Positions 1-11,500 of a stretch of DNA of 64,000 bases are shown one piece after another. The translations under genes were made by a program, and so were the position numbers. The notes under the pieces are model-generated. The model saw only the letters and a list, made by a program, of their open reading frames with translations. It was not told where the DNA came from and ran no database searches. Every line of letters starts with the position of its first letter. The first letter of the stretch is position 1. Source of the DNA: Amyelois transitella (lineage: Eukaryota > Arthropoda > Insecta > Lepidoptera > Pyralidae); contig NC_083531.1 in NCBI RefSeq assembly GCF_032362555.1, positions 1,798,001 through 1,862,000 on the forward strand. The letters run 5' to 3'.

Positions 1-1021
1 AGTAAGTGAATAAGTCATTGAATAAACTGTAATATGTAAGGCACTGGCCGCAAATTTTTGTCACTAACTTTTACAAGTCATCTTGTGACTTACATATACA
101 GTTCATTCACAGATTTAAATCAAGGTTTACTACTGACGCCATTTTAGGTCAATGCACGTCCCGGTACATTTTACAGTCAACGGCTGAGAAACCTGACCTC
201 CTAAGTTACAAATTTCAATTTTCAAGAACAGAGGTCATTTTTCTCTACCATTAATATTAAGCACTGAAATATTTATAAAATACATGCTTCAACTACAAAG
301 CTTAAAATACTGCATGCTATTAAAAAAATAGTTCATTTTCTCTATTGATGATTTTATTTTTTATTTATTGCACGATTTTCCAGGTTTCAATGATTACAAT
401 TTTTGTCTATGCTCCAAAAGAATTTAAAGCAATGAAAAGTGAGTAGCTAACCCGTAGTCTATTCATAAAAAAAGGAATAAAGTCCAATCCCTTGATCTGA
501 CTTCAGGATATAATCAAAATAGCAGCTATATACACACGCACCCAAAAAAAGCTGTAATTTTCACCAATTAAGGCAACTTATAGCGCGTCTATCTACTACT
601 AGATAAAAAAAACAGTTCTTATTCAGTGCGTACGCACTTAATAGAAACAATATATTCTAATTCAGCTATTATTTTAAATTTCTTAGTACAGATATTGAAT
701 ATGCCACCAATTTTTATGTATAATTGAAAACATTTTTAGGTATGTACTTATTTAATTTAAATTTAATGCTAATAATTAATTTGCAAACTAAAGAAGTTAT
801 GACCACTAGATATAAGGCAATTATTTTTGTTGCACCTGTGAAACGATTAATTTTTTTTTATTTTATTGGTCGCCTTAAGATAATTTGTGCCAAACTTGCT
901 TAAGTCCGCAATAATTTGCTTTTTATAATTTATTCATTAATAATAATATATTTTTATTTAACTGGAAGAGATATGCAGCTTTGTACTACAATTACTGTAT
1001 TAAATGCTTACTGTAAATAAT
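1..1021. other. AT-rich intergenic or intronic DNA, no gene seen
   Basis: No open frame with splice sites, no tRNA-like box and no recognised repeat was found here. The stretch lies downstream (in Mgat2 orientation) of the last Mgat2 exon found, so it may be intron of that gene. Confidence 0.4.
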
Positions 1022-1228
1022 TTACCCTACATACATAAAATCACGCGTTTTTCCCGGAGGGGTAGGCAGGCAGAGGCCACATCTTTCCACTTGCCACGAT
1101 CTCTGCATACTTCCTTCACTTCATCCACATTCATAACTCTCTTCACGCAAGCTTTTTCGGCGGTTCCGGGTACAAACGTATCTTGATCAAATTAAGGACT
1201 TCCTGGCAAAAGGTCACGTCAAGAGTAT
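1022..1228. repeat. RTE-like LINE tail, two fragments in opposite orientation
   Basis: About 1028-1168 is the 3' end of an RTE-like LINE on the minus strand (tail TACATAAAATCACGC, then the region encoding the end of the reverse-transcriptase protein). It meets at 1169 a short plus-strand piece of the same element (CGTATCTTGATCAAATTAAG). Other copies of the same tail lie near 5812, 27235, 44880 and 60817. The head-to-head junction suggests inversion or template switching during insertion. Confidence 0.65.
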
Positions 1229-1320
1229 ATAATTTTGTGTACATAAATAAATAAAAATAAAGTAAACATTTCTTTATTTTTAAAATTGGAGGCATTCCAA
1301 CACCCGTACCGTAACTAACT

Positions 1321-1473
1321 TTAAAGCAAAAAAATAAACACCTTCTGTTTACTCGAATACAAATTGGGATAAACTTGGAAATTCCACGTTTGCGATTCCT
1401 GTTGCCGTCTCCTTCGCTCCTCGTTCGCCGCGTGCACTTGCTGTATGTAGTTCAGGGTGAGTTGCTTCTTCCG
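1321..1473 (-). CDS. Candidate coding exon, unrecognised, charged Gln/Arg-rich peptide
   Basis: On the minus strand an acceptor-like TTATTACAACAG at 1474-1485 is followed by 50 codons and a TAA. The peptide has a helical, charged part (VHAANEERRRRQQES) and then WNFQVYPNLY, with codon-like composition unlike the surrounding AT-rich DNA. It opens in phase 0, the phase in which the Mgat2 exon at 2982 ends. It could be an alternative last exon of Mgat2, or an exon of another gene using the donor-like GTAAAC inside it. It does not resemble the usual Mgat2 C-terminus. Function unknown. Confidence 0.3.
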   Translation of the reverse strand, partial: RKKQLTLNYIQQVHAANEERRRRQQESQTWNFQVYPNLYSSKQKVFIFLL

Positions 1474-1640
1474 CTGTTGTAATAACGACTATATTCGCTT
1501 GGCGGCTAAAGCTGAGCCTATTTTAGCTTAAAAACTATGTACTGTACTAATGAACACATAATAAGCTCAATTTTTAAACACTCAAGTTTTCGTGTAAGTA
1601 GTTCAATTTGAAACTGTTCGCGTATGGGTCGTTCAACTTA

Positions 1641-1808
1641 TGAACGGTTCGACGACAAATTTTTCGTCATATAAACATTAGACGAGAGTATTTTTCATCA
1701 AAAAACGATTCGTCGACAAAAAAATAATATTTTTTCGACGAATGATTGGACGATGAAAAGTTCTGCTGAACTCTCGACGGTGAATAACTATGTCGTCGAA
1801 CCGTTCGT
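1641..1808. mobile_element. Foldback (MITE-like) element
   Basis: The two halves are imperfect inverted repeats of about 84 bases: the left end GAACGGTTCGACGACA pairs with the right end TGTCGTCGAACCGTTC. The centre near 1735 is itself a palindrome (TCGACAAAAAAATA / TATTTTTTCGA). There is no coding capacity. A TA target duplication is possible but not certain. Confidence 0.6.
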
Positions 1809-1829
1809 AGGGCCAATGAGAAACGACCT

Positions 1830-2660
1830 TCAATTTTAGACTAAATTTACTTTCGGTTTTTATTTGCAAATCTTGACAAGGTAGGCTTAAGATTATCTTG
1901 TAAGGTTATATTATAGACATCAATTTAAATATTACACATATAAATGAGTAATCACTTATATGTATATAAATGTTTTATAATGTGAAAATAAAATCCAAAG
2001 TTTTTTTAATGAAAACTTGAGGGCAAAACTCTTAAATATTATATTTTTATTCATGATATTCTAATCCATAATACTTTGATATATAAAAAAACGCAAATTA
2101 ACGCAAAACTAAATAATATTCAGGGATTGGTATATGTATGTACTTATAAATTCGTCTGATTTAAGAAAAAAATTGAGAATTAATTGTCTTTTATTTTTTT
2201 AAAGAAGTCATATATTATTTATTTTTAATGTGCTAAATGTTATCTTGATGAACTAAGAATTTTAATGAGATAAACATTATACGTTTTCGTGATTATTTCA
2301 TAGGCAGACCCTGGGCTCCATTCCAGAGAGGAAACTCCGGGAATATAGCAAGAATGAGTGATAAATATGACGATGTGCGCTCACATACAATATTAGTTGT
2401 GAATTTTTTTAATAACACGCAACTTGTAAGCGACATTTAAAAGCTTTGCACACATAAAGCTGTGAATGTCATAACGGTTGTGTTATAATCATTTTATTTG
2501 TATGAGACGTGCCTGAATTACCTATCAATTTCTCACGTCATATACAGATATAGTTATAAAGTTAAATTTGCGAAAAAAAATAATTTAAACCAGCTGTTGC
2601 CTGAGAATATTATTTTAAAGCATACATCATCATAAATTATTTAAACAAAAAAAATCATCT
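1830..2660. other. AT-rich DNA without a gene
   Basis: No exon was supported. A short GC-richer piece at 2304-2360 (CCTGGGCTCCATTCCAGAG) looks like a fragment of a dispersed repeat. The rest is plain AT-rich sequence. Confidence 0.35.
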
Positions 2661-2666
2661 TATTGA

Positions 2667-2770
2667 GTGTCGTGTGGATCCTGGCACCAATATAAAAGAG
2701 AACAGGACCACTCGATCTCATTTCTCATGGATGTCGTAAAAGGCGACTAAGGGATAGGCTTATAAACTAT
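2667..2770 (+). repeat. SINE A, 5' fragment
   Basis: Starts with a decayed head (GTGTCGTGTGGATCCTGGC) and keeps the conserved core GTCGTAAAAGGCGACTAAGG, then breaks off before the middle of the element. Confidence 0.7.
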
Positions 2771-2785
2771 ATGAATGATGATAAT

Positions 2786-2965
2786 TAAGTGTAACTCCGT
2801 GATAAAAAGTAGCCTATATATTATTCCGGGTCTTCAGCTACCTACATACCAAATTTCATCGTAATCGGTTCAGTAGTTTTTGCGTGAAAGGGTAACAAAC
2901 ATCCATACTGACATCCTGACATATTCGCAAACTTTCGCATTTATAATATTAGTATAGATAGATGT
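2786..2965 (-). mobile_element. Helitron-type fragment
   Basis: Shows the TAATATTAGTATAGAT end and the internal AATCGGTTCAGTAGTTT block seen in the variant Helitron at 61309, in reverse orientation. The CTAG end is missing. It abuts the donor of the Mgat2 exon at 2982. Confidence 0.55.
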
Positions 2966-2981
2966 ACGTATCAACACTTAC

Positions 2982-5900
2982 CTTATCCCCGTTCACGTGG
3001 TACTGGTAAGTTTTAAGGTAGGTCCCTAGGGATAAAATTTCGCAATACGGGCAGGTCTTATCCGCAGTACTCTTGAGAAGATTCAGCATGTGAATGAAGT
3101 CTTCGGCTACGTAGTGGTCTTCTTCCAAGAAGAGTACCATACCTGAAAAAAAGGGGGCTTAAATAAACATTAAATATGTACGGAACAAATGATGTGTGGT
3201 TCTCGGCACTTAAGAATAGGACCGCTCGATCTCTTTCCCATGGATGTTGTAAAAGGCGACTAAGGGATAGGCTTATAAATTTGGGATTTTTTATTAAGCG
3301 ATGGGCTAGCAATCAGCCACTTTCTGTATCACAATTCCATAGTTAAGATATACAGTTGAACGTGGTCTTTCAGTCTTTATGAGACTGTTGGCTCTGTCTA
3401 CCCCGCAAGAGATATAGACGTGACTGTATGTATGTATTCAGATACTATATTTTATAATAAATACTTATATACATAAACATCCAGGAAAATTAGAGAAGTC
3501 ATCTTTTCTCATCATGCCCTGGCCGGGACTCGAACCCGGGCCCTTACATATAACAAAGACTAGACATATTAGTGTTTACAAATTTAGTTTTACATCAACA
3601 TTAACATTTTTTTAATTGTAAATTCTAAAATGATGTCACAAAGTACAAGTAGGTTAAGCAGTTACCTCCATGGTCACAACTGGGATGGGTCGTCATCTTT
3701 AGCAAGAAAATCACGGTAGGTTAAGCAGTTACCTCTATGGTCACAACTGGGATGGGTCATGATCTTTAGCAAGAAAATCACGGTAGGTTAAGCAGTTACC
3801 TCTATGGTCACAACTGGGATGGCTCGTCATCTTTAGCAAGAAAATCACGGTAGGTTAAGTAGTTACCTCTATGGTCACAACTGGGATGGGTCGTCATCTT
3901 TTGCAAGAAAATCACGGTAGGTTAAGTAGTTACCTCTATGGTCACAACTGGGATGGGTCGTCATCTTTAGCAAGAAAATCACGGTAGGTTAAGTAGTTAC
4001 CTATACGGTCACAACTGGGATGGGTCATGATCTTTAGCAAGAAAATCACGGTAGGTTAAGCAGTTACCTCTATGGTCACAACTGGGATGGGTCACAAGAT
4101 TTAGCAAGAAAAATTACAGTAGGTTAAGCAGTTACCTCTATGGTCACAACTGGGATGGGTCGTCATCTTTAGCAAGAAAATCACGGTAGGTTAAGCAGTT
4201 ACCTCTATGGTCACAACTGGGATGAGTCGTCATCTTTAGCAAGAAAATCACGGTAGGTTAAGCAGTTACCTCTATGGTCACAACTGGGATGGGTCACAAT
4301 CTTTAGCAAGAAAAATTACAGTAGGTTAAGCAGTTACCTCTGCGGTCGCTATTAGGATGGGTCGCCATCTTATGTAGGAAATCACGGTAGGTTAATCCGT
4401 TACCTCTGTGGACGATTCCAGGGGTAGCCACCCTTGATTTCATTTTCCAAAAAGAAATTGGCGTAGGTTAAGCAGTTACCTCAGTGGTCGCTACAAGGAT
4501 GGGTCGTTTAATTGAGCAAGAGAAGAAATAACGAGTTTCTTTCACTCTGGTTAGAGACTCTAGTTATATTGATGACTGACTGACTGACCTGTATGTCCCG
4601 CAGTGCACTGTAGCTGGTTGAAGATCCTGTTCGCCTTCCACCACCAATGGTGCTTGGTCTGCGTGTACTCCGCCTCGCGGTAGTGACCGTGGAGGTCTGG
4701 GTGTTTCGCGTTGTTGCACCCTAGTTTTATTGCTCTGGTAAAAAAAAATCAAATAAAAACAAATTAGAAAAAAAAAACTTCAATTCTACAAACGCTGAAG
4801 TGAAAACTGATGTGGTCGAGGTGCCAAAGTTAAGACTCACGAGTCGCAAATGGGTGTAGCATAGATTAGCGATCAGTTGGGAGATATGTCTTAATCTTCT
4901 GTCTCTTTCTAGCTTTGAGGTTCACTGGAGTGGTAGAAAGTGACAGAAGATAAAACATTGCTTTTCAACATTAGAAAAGGGACTTATAGACAATGCATTA
5001 GCATCATGTTTAACTTTTATATATACAGTCTTACATTGTGTGCTATAAACTTAAATGAATAAATAAAAGGTTTCATGCATAAATAATTATAATTAACATT
5101 TTATTTCAGAACATAAAGACATTATATCATGTCAGCAAGTCTTTGCCTAGAAAATATTTTACTTTGTATGGAACAGCGCGAAACTATCCAAATTAATGAA
5201 GACTAGCTGATGCGCGGGGCTTCGCTCCCGTGAGAAATTCCAGAAAAAAAAGGCCCGCAAGTCTATTCTGTACCTGTGCCAAATTTCGTGAAAATCAGTC
5301 CAGTGGTCTTTCAGTTTATTCTTTACAAACATACAAATCTACAAATAGGTAATTTCCCGTGTAGATTACGAGTAGGAATCATTTGGAGAATACTCACGCG
5401 TCGTATTTGGCGTCTCTGGGACAATCGTTGGGGTCCCGTCCCGGGAACTCGTGGGGGTGGGTCTGTATTGAGTACGGGTAGAAAATTTGCATCACCTGTA
5501 AAAAAAAAAACTTATTTACTCTGATAAAACTTTAAACAAAGCGCCGGTTGTTCACGATTTCCGGCTTGGATTCCCAAAAATTTTATAGCATTTGATCCCG
5601 GTCATAATGATAAATTAAACATACATACATACATATGGTCACGTCTATATCCCTTGCGGGGTAGACAGAGCCAAAAGTCTTCAAACGACTGATAGGCCAC
5701 GTTCAGCTTTTTGGCTTGATGATTAGAATTGAGATTCAAACAGTGACAGGTTGCTAGCACATCGCCTAAAAGAAGAATCCCAAGTTTATAAGCCTATCTA
5801 CATACATACATACATAAAATCACGCCTCTTTCCCGGGGGGGTAGGCAGAGAAGAGAAGAGTTCCTTCGCTTCATCCACATTAATAACTCTCTTCATGCAA

Positions 5901-8509
5901 GCTCGGCGGTTAAGCCTATCTCTTATAACAAATACGTAGCGTACCTTAGTAAAATCGATACTTCTAACAAGAGTGTTGATCTCCTCATCATAGTAATCGT
6001 GCGAGAACACAAGCAATGTTTTGTCTATACCCCTCGCCTGGGCCAGAGACACGATGAGGTGACGGAGGTAAGTCAGGCGGGTGTGTACCTGAAATTAAAC
6101 GGGGCTTTATCAATGAAAATCCAATTAAGTGCGAGTTGATATTTATAGTATAAAGATATACTATGTCATTTAAACTTATCGATACATACATATTATCACG
6201 TCTAAATCACGTTCCGGGATAAGCAGAACCAACAGTCTCGAAAATACTGATAGGCCACGTTCAACTGTTAAGCTTACTGATAGAATTGAGATTCAAATAG
6301 TGACAGGTTGCAGCCCATCGCCTAAAAGAATAATCCCAAGTTTACAAGTCTATCCCTTAGTCGCCTTTTACGACATCCATGGCTAAGTTCAGCTGTATAG
6401 TTTTATTATATAATGGAATTGAGATTCAAATAGTGATAGGTTGCAAGTCTACATGAATCTCAAGTTTATTAGCCTATCCGTTAGTCACCATTAAACTACT
6501 TCATCAATTTAGTCAGTCGCCTTTTACGACATCCATGTAAAATACAAATATTTATTACATTTCATGTCAGAGAAGAGATTAGGAACGAGATGGAGTGGTC
6601 CTATTCTAAAGAGCCGGAGAGACAAATATTAATTTTATACTTTTATGCGGTATACATTGTAATAAAAAATTATCTCGTTTTTTTTTGGCTCGTAACAGTT
6701 TAATAATAGGTTGAATAACCTTAGAATATTTTGTCTTCTTTCGTCCAAGAATCATTGTCACATAAAAAAAAAAAACAATTTCACCAAACGCCAATGACAA
6801 GCTGTCAATCGTTGTAACACAATTTTTATGTATTTTTATTTAAATTATTTAATTTATAACTGAAATGTCTGATGAAGAAATAGTTGTCGTACGTATTATT
6901 TGTTAAACTTTATCACAGAACTTGATGACGCTTTGGTTAAGTAGAATTCGTCCGGTATCATTCCATGCTCTTACGGTGTGGGAAAACGTCTTGTGAAAAC
7001 CTGCACATTCAGACAACTAGATGTGTAAACGTGATCCCAGCTAGATAAAGATCCACTACACTTATAACTCACTTCTCTCTGCCTGCATAGTCGTATTCAG
7101 AGACACATTATACAGAAAAGAATTTTTCTATAAGTACCAATTTTGACGTTAGACTAAACCTTACATATTAAAGGAAACCGCATTAAAATCGGTGCAATCG
7201 TTATCGCGTTATGCGAATACAAACATAAAGATAGACAGACAATCAGAAATTCTAAAAACCACATTTTTGGCTTCTGTTAGTCTTATTTAGATTCCCCATA
7301 TCGATTTTTTTGGCATCGTTAGTTTACAATTTTATTATATTTATTTATTGTATTTATTTTAAACTTCATTGAACAAGAAAATTTACAAAAGGCGGAATTA
7401 ATGCCTTTTGGCATTCTCTACCAGTCTACCAGCTGACCAAACAGAAAAAAGTTGGTGGGGCGATAATGTGCACTTGCATACTGCATAATGGACGAATGTA
7501 TGGATGTATTCATTCAAAATTCAAATTCAAAATTTTTATTCATTATTATAGGATACTTCATATCGCTTAATAATTGTCAAAACGTATGGTTTAACAACAT
7601 TGGTTGACGTCAAATAAATTACTTAAAACTAAGTTGACTCCCGCTTCCAAGGCAGTGCAGAAGAAGCGGTAACACACTGCACTGCAGCATTTCTTCAACA
7701 ACGTCAACTTCACAATATCAATTAAACTTAGAATAGAATGTGGACGAGGGAATACATTGTTCAGATTAATATATATATACATATATATTATTCTATTCCC
7801 ATCCACAAACAGAAAAGAAAGAAGTCCGAGGCGCCCCCGCCGCCGCGGAGGAAGAAAAAGCTTCACATACCGCGTAGAGCGCCATCTATAGTGGTGCCTC
7901 CGAGGCAGGTCGTGTACCCGTCGCCTGATAAGACCACGTGCGCGGAATGCACCTGCTACCCTAAGGAGGACCCTTATGTTAGACCCAAGTGAGTCTTTAT
8001 TACTAAGGTCTTTAAGTCTAATATGACTAATGGCTACCTAGACACTGCCGTACTGGGTCCAAAAACTTGGAATAAGAAGTAAGTAATCTGTATTAAAGAC
8101 TATAGATATACAAATTGTCAAACACTATATAAAAATTGTAAAAACAACTATAGCGCGTTTTAATATGGCAGCACGCCATCTAGTGTAAAAAATGGAAAAC
8201 TAATCCGACAACTTCATTTACATAAATAGCTGAACGTGCCCTTCAGTCTTTTAACATTTTAATAAAAAGATCAACTCAAAGATTGTTGGCTCTGTCTACT
8301 CTTATAAGGGAAAAATACATCATATGAATGTATGTACTTTTTTCTCAATCATCAGTTCGCACGATTTTTTTGGCATGATCGTCGCATAAATTTTCTCATA
8401 CAAATCGTTACCCAAGAAAGTAATTTTAGCAAAAAAAATAAGTGCGAAATGTAACGCCATTAAACTATATGGAAGCCCGTATGGACTCAATCAACGACTG
8501 CTTCTTTGA

Positions 8510-8540
<31 letters not shown>

Positions 8541-11500
8541 GGTCACGTCTATGTCCCTTGCGGGGTAGACAGAGCCTGCTATTTGGCTTAATGATAGAAT
8601 TGAGATTCAAATAGTGACAGGTTGCTTGTCTGTCGCCTAAAAGAAGAATCCCAAGTTTATAAGCCTATCCCTTAGTCGCCTTTCACGACATCCATGGGAA
8701 AGAGATGGAGTGGTCCTATTCATAATGGTGCCGGGAACCACACGGCACTTAATCCTGGTAAAACAATTGCGTAGAGCGACTGCCGCCTGACCTGGTTACC
8801 GAGAACGCCGAAAACCAGACCCAGTGGAAAGAGACCCTAAGAGACCCCGCAGGAGACATAGACGTGACCATATGTATGTATGTATGTATTAAATCTTAAA
8901 AGACACAACTCTTCTAGGAAGGAAGGAGGAAGATAATTCGCAACCGACTCCATAACTATTCAAATACACAAAGTTATTATTTTTTTTAAGGAAACTAAAC
9001 CCATGCCTAAAGACTCCGTTGACCCTGTACGAATTGGCAGCAGAAGTGGTCGAACAGCTGAACTTCCCAGCAGCCTTCACCTGGAGCGAGGAAGACGTGG
9101 TGAAATGGATGTCTGAGGAGCTGGGACTGCCGCAATATAAGGTATCTATTTCATCCTTATATTTAGGCATGTGCCGTGTGGTTCCCGGCACCGATATAAT
9201 AAAAGAATTGGACCACCCCACCTCGTTCTCATGGATGTCGTAAAAGGCGACTAAAGGATAGGCTAATAAACTTAGTTCTGGTTGCATCCTCACGGAGAGG
9301 AGCCCGGGATATGCCTTTGACCATGGATCCTGGATTGGGTGAGTCAGGTTTACACGCGAAGCGACTTCCATCTGACTTCCGCAACCTTTGCAGGTAACCC
9401 TAACCCGTATTGGATCCATGGTTACACATCCAGTTGCCTGAATGGTACGTTTTGGTAGTGCCGTGTGGTTCCCGGCACCATTACAAAAAAGAATAGGACC
9501 ACTCTATCTCTTTCCCACTGATGTCGTAAAAGGCGACTAAGGGATAGGCTAATAAACTTGGGATTCCTCTTTTAGGCGATGGGCTAGCAACCTGTCACTA
9601 TTTGAATCTCAATTCTATCACTAAGCCAAACAGCTGAGCGTGGCCTATCAGTCTTTTCAAGACTGGTGGCTCTGTCTACCCCGCTAGGGATATAGACGTG
9701 ATCATATGTATGTATGTATGGTACGTTTCCTCACGATGTTTCCTTCACCGTACGAGCATCGGTTAGTATTCAAACTAATGTACATAACTTAGAATATAGT
9801 CATTCGTACATGACCGAGGTGGGATTTGAACCTGTGCCTTTCTGCGCATCACGCATTTTAACCGGGTATCACCGACGCTGTCGATGTCGTTTGCTTATCA
9901 GACCCATCATTATGTAATCATTGTTACAGGAATGCATAACGGACAATCACATAGATGGCATGAGACTGCTGATGCTGGAAGACCCCTCACGGCCTCCAAT
10001 GATCAACATACATTACTTCGATCATATTAAGGTCAGAAATCCCAACTTATATTATGAACTAGCTGTGCCCGCGACTTCGCCCGCGTGGAATAGTTGTTGT
10101 CGTCAAGGATGAATTATTTTCCCCGTTTTTTTTCACATTTTCCATTTTTTCTTTGCTCCTAAAGTTGCAGCGTGATATTATATAGCCGTAAGCCTTCCTC
10201 GATAAATGATATATTCAGCACAAAAATATTTTTTCTTAGATGAGTTAGATTAGATCTTTTTTCTGAGATTAGCGCGTAAGAAGAAGAAAGAAAGGAAATA
10301 ATTTATTATGACAATCACAGCTCATCTCACAAAAAAGTATTTATACCTATAGGTGAATACCATAACAGCTCCTGGCTTAGTGATACGCTGATCACGTTCA
10401 GCACTGATTTAAAGCCAGAAGAAAACCGTTGTAGCAAGACGGCCACATAAAAAAAAAGAATAGAAAAATGACCAACATTTATAATTATAATTAAAAAATT
10501 TTGACTCTTCTCCAAAGAGAACACGGGCGCCATATTTTTATTTATTTTTTATTTCAGCTCATATCTGGCGGGATACGCAAACTATACGGCACAGACTTCA
10601 TCAAGTTCTCCAGGAGCGTCGGTCTGCCCCCACGGTACCCCCTGACGCATTGCACTTGGTTCAAATCCCGGACTGGACCTTCTTGGGGAATCAGGAAGAA
10701 TTGGACGAGGTAAGTATAACATGCAAAGGGATAGATTCATCTAAAGCAGCTTCTACTTTCATCCAATTCGGGTAAGTTTTCCCCATAAGGATTCGAGGTC
10801 ACATGGGAGTCATGGGTTCGTGTACCTGAGGGGCGCGGAGACGCGACTTCGCCGCCATTTTGAATTTTCTCAATTTTTTTTTATTCTACGCCCTAAATAT
10901 ACCTCATTAAATGCAATTCCTCAATGAATATGAACGTATCCAAAATGGTCTTCTACTATTTGTGAAGGACTTGTTCATGTGAAGTTGATGCAAAGCATTG
11001 AATCTCAAAGCAATGACCTTTTTGTTTCATTTCATTTCTGTCATATAAATAAATAAATATATACGGGACAACTTACACAGATTGAGTTAGCCTCGGAAGT
11101 AAGTTCGAGACTTGTGTTACGAGATACTAACTCAACGGTACTATATTTTATAATAAATACTTATATAGATAAACATCCAAGACCCAGGCCAATCAGAGAA
11201 AGTTAGTTTCTCATCATGCCCTGGCCGGGATTCGAACCCGGGACCTCCGGTGTCACAGACAAGCGCACTATCGCCGCGCCACAGAGGCCGTCTAAATCAA
11301 ATAACCTACCACATTAGGCGAATTTGAATAACTTTTCGCTACTACTTTCTGAAGGAGGACACTAATTATACTCCCTTTTTTAGGTTTGCTAGCGACTCAT
11401 ATAGATATTAGAAACAATGTTAATCTAATCTTTTATTACCATCTAAAAATCAACATAATTGCATTATGGATGCAAGTTCATTGCTCTCAATTTTTTTTTT

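Noticed and set aside
3651..4530. CRISPR array
   Set aside because: The whole 67-bp unit is repeated with no unique spacers, in a eukaryotic intron.
4261..4530. Tandem-array units as mutually exclusive Mgat2 exons
   Set aside because: The exon-like part reads through a stop in the phase required by the flanking Mgat2 exons, which already join in frame without it.
5751..5939. Repeated small frames containing HRLKEESQVYKPI or WSGPILFCIGAGNHTA
   Set aside because: They recur wherever SINE A lies (12672, 27590, 50236, 61552 and others) and are chance frames of the repeat.
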